Below are positions 54,180 through 64,000 of a DNA stretch of 64,000 nt, one piece after another. The notes below the pieces were generated by a model. The model saw only the letters and a program-made list of their open reading frames with translations. It was not told the DNA's origin and ran no database searches. Source of the stretch: Eonycteris spelaea (Eukaryota; Chordata; Mammalia; Chiroptera; Pteropodidae); assembly GCA_003508835.1 (NCBI GenBank), contig PUFA01000066.1, positions 4,792,501 to 4,856,500 on the forward strand. The letters run 5' to 3'. Numbering within the stretch: the stretch's first letter is position 1; each line of letters begins with the position of its first letter. Position numbers and translations under genes: made by a program.

Positions 54180-54520
54180 AGCTTTGAAAAAGCTCCAGTC
54201 ACATTTTGAAATTTCATGACAAAAAATTGAATGTCATCCAAAGCAGTTTAGGATTTAAACATCTCTGTCAATCCTGGCTGTCATCGCCAGGAGATTTTTA
54301 TCCCAACAATAGATCACTGTGATGGGCTTGGCCCGAAGGGCCCTGGGCTGTTATAATGAGTAAGATCTGAATCTACTGAGTAATGCAAATAAATAAAAAA
54401 GAGACAGGTAGTCTCAGACTTTTCCATTATTGCCTTTTTGCTGTCAGCCTCATGGACTGCTTCAAGCACAACACCTCCCTTTTACCGTTTTAATAATCTG
54501 TGCAATGGGGTGAGGGAGCT
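54180..54520. promoter_or_regulatory. Candidate conserved non-coding block
   Basis: Repeat-free. Motif-like elements include 'ggctgtcatcgccaggagat', 'cactgtgatgggcttggc', the octamer-like 'gagtaatgcaaataaataaa' and 'accgttttaataatctg'. Enhancer-like composition; inference only. Confidence 0.3.
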
Positions 54521-54559
54521 TGGGTTTTTCATGGAGCTGATATTTTAATCATTCCAACG

Positions 54560-54830
54560 CGTATCATTTCCAAGCACATGCGTGGCTGGGGAGGAAGTAG
54601 TAGAGTCCAGAGGAGATCTGCAGTCGGAGTGTGCAAGTGTCGCATACCAAGATGACGGAAGAACCCCAGATGACAAAGCAGGACACTCACGTCTGATGCT
54701 AAGTAACTGTGGGCAGGAGGAGCAGGGAGGAGCCGGTGCAAAGGCCCTGGGGGTCCTGAGTTTGGACAGTGGCCGGATGTGGCTAGTGAGAACTAAGTCA
54801 GAGCACGGGAAGAGATGAGAATGAGGACGA
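54560..54830 (-). repeat. L2 LINE fragment
   Basis: 'ggagccggtgcaaaggccct' and 'gacagtggccggatgtggct', then 'gcacgggaagagatgagaa', follow the antisense L2 'agtgcaaaggccctgaggc..ggccagtgtggctgg' order. Confidence 0.7.
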
Positions 54831-55069
54831 AGGAGGGTGGGGTGACCAGCCATCCCAGCTTGCCAGGGGACTGGGAGGGTTCGTGGGATGTGGAACTTTC
54901 AGTTTTAAAACGGGGGAGTAGTGAGCACACCGGGACAAGTTGGTCACCGATCTGGCAGGAGGCGCGGTAGGGAGGAGTGTGGGCTGTCTGTCCTTTCCGT
55001 GCAGTGGGGGGCACAGGGTGTGTTTGAAACAGGTTTGCAAGGCTATCCGCATGGAAATTAATGTACCAG
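54831..55069. other. Unique or degraded L2 spacer
   Basis: GC-rich; may belong to the same L2 but no clear landmark. Confidence 0.35.
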
Positions 55070-55187
55070 TTCTGTGTTCTTTGGCAAGGAACCTAACCCT
55101 TTTGACCTTAATTTCCTTGTTGGTATAAAGAGATGGTTACACCAGATGACACTCAAGGTTCCTTCATCTCTAAGACCCTATGACATT
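55070..55187 (+). repeat. MIR-related SINE
   Basis: 'ggaacctaacccttttgacc', 'ttaatttccttgttggtata', 'actcaaggttccttcatctc' and 'taagaccctatgacatt' resemble the MIR-type SINE tail variant also seen at 32920. Confidence 0.55.
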
Positions 55188-55500
55188 TTCTGCTTTGTTC
55201 CGTAGACAGGAAAGAGTCATCAGGGTGTCCTGAGCAAAGGAATGACACCATGCGTTTTTTTAAGGAAGATTAATCTGGCAGTAGGATACGATATTAATTG
55301 CAGCAGAGAGATGCTAAGAAGACCATTGAGCTGTTACAATAATCCAGTCGAAAGATGATGAGAGCCAGGACTGGGGCGGGAGCAGAGAGGATGATGGGGA
55401 CAGGAAGGAAGTGGGGAGGGACTTTGACAAGAAAAATACCAGGGCTTGGTGGGTAACGGTGTGTAACCGATTTTGGAGTTGCCAGAGTGTGATTCATCCA
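55188..55500 (-). repeat. L2 LINE fragment, more 5' region
   Basis: 'gagcaaaggaatgacaccat', 'aagattaatctggcag', 'gagctgttacaataatccag' and 'gaaagatgatgagagccag' match the antisense L2 region 'gagtgacatgatctg..gctattgcagtagtccaggcgagagatgatgg'. Confidence 0.75.
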
Positions 55501-56520
55501 CATCCCTTAATTTAGCTCATGGAGCGCTTACGTGCGTGCCTGCACCAGGAGTACAGTGACGAGCAGATCCTTGGCCTCATGGAGTTCACAGTCTAGTGCA
55601 GAAAACCGGTGTCCGGTTGACTAGGTCAGCTGTGCCGGATGCTGTGCCGGCGGTGGGCGCGGCCTCACCCAGCCCGAGAACCAGGCGAGGCTTACTGAGA
55701 CGAGTGACATTAGCGCTCCCATCTAAAAACGAGCGGTGAGCTGGAGATGGCGATGGGACAGGCCACGGACGAGAAATATTAGACGTGGGGACAGTATTTG
55801 CCAAGGAGGCGAGGCGGGAAAAGATTGGCAGGTTCAGCAGACTGACATAAGTCTTGTGTGGTTGAGGACAAAACAGAGGGTCCTAGAAAGGTGGGAAGAG
55901 TCAAATCATAAAACACAGAAACTCTTTCAGACTTCATTCTGAGAGTGATGGGAAGTCATTAAAGAAAGGCTTACAAACGGGACCCTAAGTGCTATTTCTG
56001 AGTTTTGAATGCTCGAATCAGGGAGAAAAGCGGTATTTCTCAGAGACCTGGGGCTTACAGGTAGGTGGGCAGGTAAATTTTGGTGGAAAGGCAGGAGCGG
56101 GGACAGGAATAATGTGACCAAGTAGAAGTAGTCCCTGGGGTATGAAGATACGGAACCATGAGCTTGGCGGAAAGATCAGAGGCAAAGATAATGCCATGGG
56201 GAACACCCTACAGGTGTAAGGACGGACGAGTTCCGAGTTCCGTAGGAACAAGAGGTAGAGAGAGGAGAAATATTGCCAACGGCAGAGCCTCGGGGGCTGT
56301 AAACATCCAAGGACTGATATAGGGTGGCCCAGAGATGGAAACCCAGTCCGAAGGGAGGAAGACTCAGGAGCCAAGAATGAGTCACTAGGCAGAGGTAGTG
56401 AAGGCATCAAACATTACACAAAGGTCAAAGAAAAACAAAGCCTGACAAAAGGCCAGTGAATGTGGCAATTAATAGATCATTCGTTATCTCTGAGAAGGAG
56501 GTTAGTGACTAATGTTTGGA
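55501..56520 (-). repeat. Long L2 LINE copy, 3' end to ORF region
   Basis: Starts at the 3' end ('cttggcctcatggagttcac' near 55572) and runs through 'gtgatgggaagtcattaaag' (55946) to 'atgccatggggaacacccta' (56191) and 'caaaggtcaaagaaaaac' (56417). These are antisense L2 landmarks reaching into the reverse-transcriptase side. The 130-codon minus-strand frame lies in L2 sense but is not intact. Confidence 0.75.
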
Positions 56521-57059
56521 TTACATCACCTTGGACAAAATTAATAACAAATTTCCTGATGATATTCACTTACGAAGATGCAATGGAAATTGGCTGTCAC
56601 TCTCCCTGCCTTTTCTAAAATCTCTCAAATTTGCAAACACTAATCTCCTCTGAGTACTGCAGCAGAAAATTAAAATGTGCCCTGTGTACAACATGGGTGA
56701 GCTTCTGTTACCCAGCCCCGCAACTACGAGACATTCGGAGTGTCAGCTTCTCTGACTTAATCGAGGCACAGGCATAGAGTGGATGGGACTGAATCGGAGG
56801 CGGGCCATTGGGGGAGGGGGGCAACGAAGTGGGAATGACAGCAATTAGTGATCCAGCTTTATACCGCAAAAGCTGGTGGCTCATGTTCACAGAGACATTT
56901 CTATAAACCAAAGGTCTAAACTCCAAATCTAGAAACATATGAGAAAAGATTTTTCCTCGGATTTACTCAAAACAGGGGAGATAGTGTGGATTTAAGCACT
57001 TCACTTCCGTCGTGTCTATTCCTTTGAACGAATAGCTAGGCATTTTTAAAAACTTTTCA
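56521..57059. other. Unique stretch
   Basis: Repeat-free, AT-rich, with 'ttaataacaaatttcctgat' near 56540. A G-run at about 56810-56822. No gene. Confidence 0.4.
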
Positions 57060-57165
57060 ATACTACTTGCTCATTGTAAGGAATTTGCCAAGAAATTAGA
57101 AAATGCCTGACACATAGTAGGTACACATTAAATATTTCTCGAATGAATAAATGAAAGGAAATAGT
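57060..57165 (+). repeat. L2 LINE tail
   Basis: 'gcctgacacatagtaggtac', then 'acattaaatatttctcgaat' and 'gaataaatg' match the L2 3' tail closely. Confidence 0.8.
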
Positions 57166-57194
57166 ACAGAATAAAACTGGATTAGAAGACATGT

Positions 57195-57740
57195 GTCGTA
57201 TTCAGGATTTTGAAGGCCATGTTAATGATAATAGTTTGTATTTGAGCATTGAGAAGCTATAGCTTTTTAATCAGGGTGTTACATAAGCAAATTATCTTTG
57301 TGAAATATCGCTCTGGCTGCTTTGTACTAGAGGCAACGGAATGGAGTGCGGATGGATGCGGAGATGCCAGTGAGGAAGCTACTGCAGCAGGTGGACGAGG
57401 GGCAAATGGTAGCTTAGACGAGGCTCACAGCAGTACGGCACAAAGGGAAAAAGTGCTCCCGGACTTGACAGTGTGGCATGAAGTCCACTCCTGGGCGACC
57501 TTAGCAACGGCATTCACTGTAGACCAATGGGAGGAAAATCCAGATTGGGTGGGTCGATAAATAAATGTAAAGTGAGCTGTAGAGACAGCAGTGAGGACAT
57601 CTCACAGGGGTCGCCAGACATTAGTGGTTCAGGCGTAAGGCATGGAAATGCTAGAGAGAGGACAATCCTGTGTCCTGGGAACACAAAAGAGAAACTCAGA
57701 GACATGAAGAGTCCAAGTCTTTAGACGCTGAGTTTGGTTT
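57195..57740 (-). repeat. L2 LINE fragment
   Basis: 'aggattttgaaggccatgtt', 'atcgctctggctgctttgta' and 'gaggaagctactgcagcagg' match the antisense L2 'ttgtaggccatg..gatcactctggctgctgtgtg..ggaggctattgcagtagtcc'. Confidence 0.8.
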
Positions 57741-57849
57741 GTTCCGGGTACTATTGCAGACAGCTGGATTATGTGCCAAGATGCCAAACAATATGAATAT
57801 CAACTGGACCCATTCTAGTAATAAAGTGATAAAAATTATATAAATACAA
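57741..57849. other. Unique spacer
   Basis: Nothing recognised. Confidence 0.4.
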
Positions 57850-58075
57850 TTACCACTTGGTGAGTACTAGCTTTGTGCCCTGTGGCATGCTCTCCGCCTA
57901 TGTGCTGTACCTCATTTAATTCTCACTACAGCACCAAGAAATCGTTGTATTAACCCCTTTCTGCAGAAGGGAGAACTGAGGCCACAGAAGTTGAATAATG
58001 AGCCAAGAACATAGCAAAAAGTGGGGCCACGATTCTGACGGGTCCGATCCCAAAGTCCAAGTTAACCATTAGGTT
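57850..58075 (-). repeat. MIR SINE
   Basis: 'gcctatgtgctgtacctcat', 'ttaattctcactacagcacc', 'gcagaagggagaactgaggc' and 'gccaagaacatagcaaaaag' follow the antisense MIR. Confidence 0.8.
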
Positions 58076-58375
58076 CTAGGGCCTCTCGTAGTTGGGGTTG
58101 CCTAGTGAAAACTCACTGCCTCGCTAACTGGGAATCTGACCGAATTCCAAACTGGTCGAGCTTCCCTAATTCCATAAGAAGCATCAAGACGTGAAAAGCA
58201 ATTACATAGAATGATTTGAATCTTAAGAATCTTAATATATCCAAAGCTCTCATAGTGCCAGACACACGGAGAGGCTTGTGTAGGTGTTATCTATTATTAC
58301 TTACTAAAAGGCTCTGGAGAGAAATTGGTCTGCCCATCTCCAGGGCTAATCAAACATTGAATAGTAACACCAGTT
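58076..58375. other. Unique stretch
   Basis: Nothing recognised. Confidence 0.4.
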
Positions 58376-58431
58376 CCCCGCCCCGCCCCTCACCCCCCGC
58401 CACCACCCCCCCCCCCACACACACACACACA
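58376..58431. repeat. C-rich tract then (CA)n
   Basis: CCCCGCCCCGCCCCTC, CCCCCCGCC and a run of about twelve C, then (CA)n. Several C-runs of four or more allow i-motif/G-quadruplex structure. Confidence 0.92.
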
Positions 58432-59404
58432 AAGGCAGCTACATTTTTGCTTCTCACAGAGTAGTTTTCAATTTCTACTTAAGGAGAAGGATGGGTTTCC
58501 TGGCTTTGTTCTTAAACTCATTACAGGAAATGACATTGTTGTAGGCGAGGACAAAGGTACCGTGTAAAAACGTTTGACAAACCCATCAGGTCATCTATTA
58601 ACATTGCAGAAGAGTCCTCAGAATCGTGCCATTTTTGCTGATCTGGACTAGTGAAGAGATTGGCAGCCTCTAAATCCACCCGCTCTGCGTCTGGGATTGA
58701 ATGTGACCCCAGTTTAATTGAGGTAGCCATGGAAATCAAGGGACGACGCCGCCTCTTAAGGACCGACTGTGTGTTTTCCAACATTAGGTTGTTTAATCTT
58801 TATGATGCAGTCTCTCCTGCTATACTGCTTCTTGTGAAAATAGGAATTTGTTCCAACGCGACTGATACATATTGAGCATGATGGGGATTTTGCTTTTGTG
58901 TATATTTGACCTTCTGTGGGAGAAGCACCGGGTGAACACAGAGGACTGTACCCAGCTGAATCACATACAGATACACAAAAGGCGAACACACCTCAGACAC
59001 CTGCCTACTGGCTACCTCCATTCACCAGGAGCGTTGCGAGCCACACCCATCCATGTCCAGTGTCACAGCTTTCTACTGGATTTTAGATAACCCCCCTCCC
59101 ACCACTTCCCAGTAACTCACAGCTTACCCGTCCGACATCCACGTCCACAAATTTTTTCAAGGTAAAGTGCTGTATTTGTCATAGATAGCACTTACATATT
59201 TTTAACCATTTAAAGTGTGTAAAGCAGTGCTACTATTTTTATTAGGTGCCTATATTTTTCTATTATTCGTTACTGATGTGAGCATCGTGCTCCTAAGTCC
59301 ATTTTCCCCATAAGCTCTGTGGTTTTTATTGTGCAATTTGAAATAGCATGGCATGTTTAGAAACATACATTGACCTTATTTGCAGCAATACATTTAAATA
59401 AGAT
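58432..59404. other. Unique stretch
   Basis: No recognised repeat. 58640-58790 is balanced, repeat-free DNA containing 'agtttaattgaggtagcc'. No coding evidence. Confidence 0.4.
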
Positions 59405-59530
59405 GGAGCAAATATTATTGTTCTCATTCATTATTCCACAAATAGAAAAATAAGCTCAGAGAGCTGAGTAACGTACCCAAGGTCACCCATCACTGACTCC
59501 ATGTTTGTCTAATTCCATCACCTTCTTGTC
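59405..59530 (-). repeat. MIR SINE fragment
   Basis: 'aaaaataagctcagagagct', 'gagtaacgtacccaaggtca' and 'cccatcactgactcc' match the antisense MIR core. Confidence 0.75.
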
Positions 59531-60479
59531 TCACCGCTCCTCCCACCTCTAAATAGTTACCAAGTGCTTTGAACTGGACAATCATTAAACTAGTCTTAAC
59601 TTTATGAGAATAAAACTTTTCCAGAAAGACCTTAATTCAAGAGGATCCACACAAGTATTTGAATCCTCCATGTATTTTTAAAACCAACTAGGTAATCTCT
59701 TTTGCACATACTAAATGTGCCCCGTTCTGCTCACACGTTAATAAATTTTTCTCATTTGCGAGAGTTACTGAGTAGAGCAAGCGAATTGTTTTACCCAGTA
59801 GGTGGTGGCGCAGTAATGAAGAAGCCTCGTGATTAAGTAGGGTTGGAGCCTCTTACCGTTCTCGCTGAGTGGGAGGCACCATTAGTTGTAAAAGTAATTA
59901 CCTGTGTAGAACAGGCTGATTGCATCAAGTACCTACTATATGCCACGAAGATAGTCATCTCCATTTCAGAGCTTCTTAAGAGAGCTTCATTTGATGTTAA
60001 TTTTACATTTTTAGCAAAAGTACATTATTTTTGGAAAACATTGTGTTAGCTGGACTAATCGTTTTTTTTAACCTCTTTAAGGACTTCCTGTGCCCGGGTT
60101 ATTCCCTCATAAACGGCCTTCCCCCAACATGGCAGTTCCAAAGAGCGTGCCGAACAGAGTTGGAAATGATAAGCTATCTAAATGTGAAAGAATCTATTTG
60201 GAGAGAGTTGATTTTATGTGGGGGTGAAAAACCTGTGCTTTCATCTATGAAATCACAAAGTCCATTATGTGAAACTGCTGGGTACTTAAAGCAGTAATTC
60301 CTAGGAAATTGTTCATGTCCATAAATCTTGTTAAACGTTGTATTGGATAGTTTCACTAAACTTTAAATTCTTCTCTGACAGCAATATTAGAAACAGGGTT
60401 GCTTGATTAGATTGAAGCAAGGCCAGAGATCTGACACTTCATGGTGGTAATTCAGCGGGGCGGGGGACGCAGCAAAGTG
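59531..60479. other. Mostly unique stretch
   Basis: A short antisense MIR/L2-like piece at about 59925-59985 ('gtacctactatatgccacga'). A CTCF-like but weaker 'cagtaggtggtggcgcag' near 59798. No gene. Confidence 0.4.
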
Positions 60480-60610
60480 GGTTTAGAGGCCAGAACGGTC
60501 TCCCCACTCTTCCAACTGACCAAAGAGAAGGCCATGACCATCTCCCTAACCTTCCACTTGTGAAATGAGCAGATCAAACAGGCTCCGCATCCCAGTCCAC
60601 GTTTCTATGT
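60480..60610 (+). repeat. MIR-related SINE (weak)
   Basis: 'ctccctaaccttccacttgt', 'gaaatgagcagatcaaacag' and 'cccagtccacgtttctatg' resemble the MIR-type tail variant. Confidence 0.45.
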
Positions 60611-60789
60611 AGGTAGACAGCTGAACTTCTTTTTACTGTGTTCTTGCATTTACAGTAAGGGATCTCTGCCAGAGCCTGGGAACTAATTGAATACTATGCC
60701 TTTGTGTTTATTTGCCCCTAAATATCAATTTTACTTTTCCTCGAGTGTCCCAAAATGTTATCTTCCCTGGGCAAGTAAGTAAACATTTA

Positions 60790-61147
60790 CAGACTCTCCT
60801 TGACTTATGATGGTTCAACATACGGTTTTCAACTTTATGGTGGTGCAAAAATGATATGTATAATAAGCTACAGTTGGCACTGTATGATAAGATAGGCTTT
60901 GCGTTAATGATTTTGCCCAGCTGTGGGTTACTGTAAGTGTTATGAACGTGTTTCAGGTAGGCTGGGCTAAGCAATGATGTTTAGTAGGTCAGGTGTATTT
61001 ACGTGTCATGAGCGTGTTTCAGGTAGGCTGGGCTAAGTGATGACGTTTAGTAGGTCAGGTGTATTAAATGCATTTTCGACTTAGAATGTTTTCAACTTAC
61101 AATGGGTTTATTGAGGCATAACCTCATCAGAAGTGGAGCAACATCTG
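60790..61147 (+). mobile_element. Tigger-type (Tc1/mariner) non-autonomous element with internal duplication
   Basis: Inverted ends: CAGACTCTCCTTGACTTATG at the left and the reverse complement of 'cagaagtggagcaacatctg' at the right. A TA at 60788-60789 fits the mariner target site; the right-hand TA has mutated. Internal landmarks are 'atggttcaacatacggtttt', 'gtttcaggtaggctgggcta', 'gcattttcgacttagaatg' and 'ttcaacttacaatgggttta'. A 66-base unit is duplicated in tandem (about 60938-61003 and 61004-61069). No transposase. Exact Tigger subfamily not certain. Confidence 0.85.
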
Positions 61148-61359
61148 TGTTTATAAGCCTGCCACATGTTATTTAAGCTTGCAAATAGTCTCCAAATTAA
61201 TATGCCTGCAAAAAATTACTTCGAAGCCTCAGAATTGTCCTGGTTTGGCCCACATGGCCCAGGCCAGTGATCTCTTCTTCACCAGATCCACCCCTTTTTT
61301 ATTGCTTCCGATATTACAAAGCCAAAAGATGTGATCAGGTTACCTGATAAAAAGATCAA
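61148..61359. other. Unique spacer
   Basis: Nothing recognised. Confidence 0.4.
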
Positions 61360-61530
61360 ACAGGTTTCAAATGTGGCTCAAATCCTGTTTCTGTCCTTTT
61401 TACCAGTTCTGAGACATTAAGCAAATTACTTAACTGATTGAAGAGTCAGTTTCCTTATCTGTAAATCAGGCACAACCATAGTGCTGGCTTCATAAGATTG
61501 TTTTGAAGACCAAATCAAATGAGAAGATAT
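61360..61530 (+). repeat. MIR SINE
   Basis: 'ttctgagacattaagcaaat', 'tacttaactgattgaagagt', 'cagtttccttatctgtaaat' and 'ataagattgttttgaagac', in sense MIR order. Confidence 0.82.
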
Positions 61531-61799
61531 GGAATTTTGTTTCTTTTATTATTACTGGAAGAAATCATAAAAACCTCCAATTTGTAATAAATAGTTACCT
61601 TTAAGAAGAAAGAATAGGGTAATGCTTTGATGTCTTCTTTTTTTTTTTAAAATAACTTTTCTTACTGTTCTACTTGAATTTTTAACCATAAGCCTTTATT
61701 GCCCTTTTTCTTTCTACTTTTGTTGTTTAATGTCTTTTGATTTATCTCAGGTGAAATGATAAGCTTTTTTATTATTTTGTTCTTTAGACTTCTCTGGTT
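61531..61799. other. Unique AT-rich stretch
   Basis: T-run at about 61639-61649. No repeat or gene. Confidence 0.4.
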
Positions 61800-61945
61800 T
61801 GAAAAAAAAAACTAATAAGGTATTATTAAAAATTAAATAACATAATATAGGTAAGGTGTTTTTCATAATGCCTGCCACAGAATAAACATTAATCAAATTT
61901 ATCATAAGTAATAACATCACCTCCATTACTGCTAAAATCTTGCAA
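61800..61945 (+). repeat. MIR SINE 3' half
   Basis: 'aaattaaataacataatata', 'cataatgcctgccacagaat' and 'aaacattaatcaaatttatc' match the MIR 3' portion. Confidence 0.65.
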
Positions 61946-62579
61946 TTCAGGAAGAGCAAAGAATGGTGGAATATACAGTACTTACTCTAAAGTAAGTTCA
62001 TTTCACTCATTCTGGAATCATGAACAAGTGTTTACATAGTAGTTAAACTGCTTTATGATGAATTGAAAAGAACTCAAAATTATTTTTGTGCTGGGATTAT
62101 ATTGAAGAGTGTTTAAAGCATTTTGGACATTCGCGTGGTCTTAGGTTTTTTTTCTTTTCCACCAAGATTTTCACTATTTTGCATCAGTTATGTTGAGATG
62201 CAACCTAAGATTATGTCATTAGCTAAGATCTAGACGGTGCTTTTGTCCACATAGAGAACAAATGACAAATTTGTTGACTAAACTTCTACCTGTTTGGTTA
62301 ATGAGGTGTATCCTGTTACAGGTAAGACTGTATTTTTTTAGTGTGATTAACGCTTAATTTTGTGCTTAAAGTTGTATTTTATCATTCTCTTCCTTTGTCC
62401 TTATCCATTTATTCCTTTGTTCTCATTCCTTCCTTCCTCTGTCTTCCTCTCCAACTTTTGCTTGTCAGAGAATCTCAAGGATGACCTAAGCTGTCTCTCG
62501 GTGGACGTGTGGGAGAGCAATGCTAGGAGTGACCGGCTAGTAGCAGTGTCTTGTTTTCTAAAGTAAGGCAAAGCCTGGG
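61946..62579. other. Unique stretch with CT-rich patch
   Basis: Pyrimidine-rich tract at about 62375-62455 (CTTCCTTTG, TTCCTTCC units). No exon recognised. Confidence 0.45.
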
Positions 62580-62790
62580 TGTTCAGTCGATCACTTGTTG
62601 AGCATTTACTTTATGTGCTAGACCTCACGTCAGGTACTTATTATACATCATCCGTTAGGCATTATGTTTAATCCCCATCTTCCTGCTAAGAAAAAGCAGC
62701 CCCTGAAAGACACCAAGACTTTCCCCAGGGTAGGTAGCAAAGCTCAGATTCACACCCACGTGGGCCAGAGCTCATGTTCCCATTCACTCT
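62580..62790 (-). repeat. MIR SINE
   Basis: 'gttgagcatttactttatgt', 'catcatccgttaggcattat', 'aatccccatcttcctgctaa', 'ccccagggtaggtagcaaag' and 'cacacccacgtgggccagag' follow the antisense MIR order. Confidence 0.7.
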
Positions 62791-63054
62791 GTCCCTTAGG
62801 ATTCAGGGGCAGAAAAGCCACAAAGTCATGTATGTCACGGAGTCAGGGCTCCTTAAGTTCTCTCTGAGAGGCCCAAGTAGTTCCCAGCACGAGGATGAGT
62901 GAGCGGTGGTGGGATTCGGGGACCCCAGCTACAGGTGTTGCCTCACGAGCCAGGCAGACCTTCACAAGAGCCCCTCGAAGTTCTCTCCAGGTGAAACGAA
63001 CCTGGCCAGGTGCCTCCAAAGGCCTGGGGTCATTTTGCATGTGGCCTGGGCTTG
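62791..63054. other. Unique spacer
   Basis: Nothing recognised. Confidence 0.4.
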
Positions 63055-63405
63055 TGTCTTAGTCCCTTTGAGCTCTAATAACAAACAGCCATGACCGGAG
63101 CGGCTTGTGGACAGCGGGCCTTCCTCACAGTTCTGGGGGCTGCCGTCAAGGTCGTGGCGCCAGCACGGTCGGGCTCTGGCGAGAACTGTCTTCTGGGCTG
63201 CAGATGCTCCCTTCTCATCGTCCCCTCATGTAGTGGAAAGAGAGGAAGGTGGCCCCCGTGGCCTCTTCTCAGAAGGGCACAAATCCCATCGCGAAGGCTC
63301 CTCCCTCATGACTTAATCGCCGCTGAAGTCCCCACCTCCGGATGCTGTCACATTGGAGATTAGGTTGCAGCACGTGCGTTTGGGGACCACATTCAGTCCG
63401 TGACA
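63055..63405 (+). mobile_element. ERVL-MaLR-type LTR (MLT1/MST-like), solitary
   Basis: Starts TGTCTTAGTCCC and ends CATTCAGTCCGTGACA. Landmarks are 'cctcacagttctgggggctg', 'cacaaatcccatcgcgaagg', 'ctcctccctcatgacttaat', 'cattggagattaggttgcag' and 'tttggggaccacattcagtc'. Same family as 6113-6431. CpG-rich in its 5' half. No internal retroviral region. Confidence 0.78.
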
Positions 63406-63987
63406 CTGGGTGTCCAGCCATTCCTTGTCTTGGCTTCTCCGTCGGCATCAGTATCCTTGCAGGTGACCATGCCGCCTGGTCCCTCGGTGTCTCGTGGCCG
63501 GGCAGCAGTGGGTGCCTGCTGCTTGTCTCAATCAAGCTTCTTTGGATCTGAAGGAAGAGTCACCCACTTCAGAGGAGCATACGCACTGACAGCTAACAAA
63601 CGCCAGCCGGGGTGTGTGGGGAGGAAGTGTAGACCGGGGAACAAAGGCAGGCTGGACCGGGCATCACGGCGGGCAGAGCCCAGTGCATCTCCGTGGTCCT
63701 CGCCTCTTAGGTCATTAGTTCCTGCTCCCGGCCTTTCCCTCTCTCAAGATCTCCATCTTTCTACTCAGATTCTCGGACCGCTCCTTACTCAAGGTCCGGC
63801 TCTCTGGGTCATCTGCTTTCAGTCCAGTCGTCTGGGGCTAAGATGCAATCTTTTAGGGTTTAAAGTGGGTGCTGGTTCCGTGAAGCATGGCCTGCATGGC
63901 TTGTCCCCAGAAGCATCCAACTTACTGGTCTCCCATACACGGTTGTGGGGAGAATTCCCTGTCAGGAACAGTGTGTTATATATGTGA
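63400..63987 (+). other. Longest open frame in the window, probably chance
   Basis: A 195-codon ATG-initiated frame beginning in the last bases of the LTR and running through unique GC-rich DNA. No recognisable domain, splice pattern or upstream promoter. Its start inside an LTR is a weak hint of LTR-driven transcription but the composition (Ser, Pro, Leu, Gly, Arg) is that of random GC-rich DNA. Confidence 0.1.
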
Positions 63988-64000
63988 CAGATAATGAACA
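63406..64000. other. Unique stretch to window end
   Basis: No recognised repeat or RNA gene. Confidence 0.4.

Noticed and set aside
59781..59830. 'ggtggcgcagtaat' considered as an equid-type SINE start
   Set aside because: Only a few bases match and the following sequence does not continue the SINE.

Overview
The window is nuclear DNA from a placental mammal. I find no protein-coding gene, RNA gene, operon or CRISPR array. The evidence is the repeat content: L2 and MIR throughout, MER20, MER5A and MER1-type hAT transposons, a Tigger-type mariner, MaLR-type LTRs, 3' pieces of old L1, and long (CA)n/(TG)n tracts. None of these occur in bacteria, plants or non-mammalian animals in this combination. 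I see no Alu, B1/B2, carnivore SINEC, ruminant Bov-tA or equid ERE copy. The lineage is therefore left open; primate, rodent, carnivore and ruminant look less likely. Repeat names rest on my memory of family consensus sequences, not on a database search.

Layout. 0-7.7 kb: L2, MIR, a MER1-type hAT with target-site duplication, MER5A, a MaLR-type LTR, and an L2 split by MER20. 7.7-15 kb: mostly unique DNA with a TAAT-rich candidate regulatory block near 8.5 kb, a short CpG-dense island near 10.8 kb and a MER5A. 15-26 kb: L2, MIR and L1 remnants with microsatellites, ending in a 450-base AT-rich tract. That tract is followed within about 100 bases by a second CpG-dense block (26.55-26.98 kb). 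27-36.8 kb: a tail-to-tail L2 pair, MIRs, two MER20s, two other medium-reiterated repeats, and one L1 tail inserted into another. 36.8-44 kb: long unique stretches including a TA-rich microsatellite and AT-rich candidate enhancers near 39 and 40.5 kb. 44.9-48.2 kb: a young-looking MER1-type insertion with a perfect 8-base duplication, and a CpG-dense L2/LTR block whose insertion junction is duplicated. 48.7-52 kb: repeat-poor DNA with two long dinucleotide tracts. 53-58 kb: a dense run of minus-strand L2. 58-64 kb: unique DNA, a Tigger-type element with an internal tandem duplication, MIRs and a second MaLR-type LTR.

The picture is an intergenic region or a very large intron. Its plausible functions are regulatory (candidate conserved elements, CpG islands, a CTCF-like site), and those calls are low-confidence inferences without alignment data. 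I found no new enzymatic or defence system.
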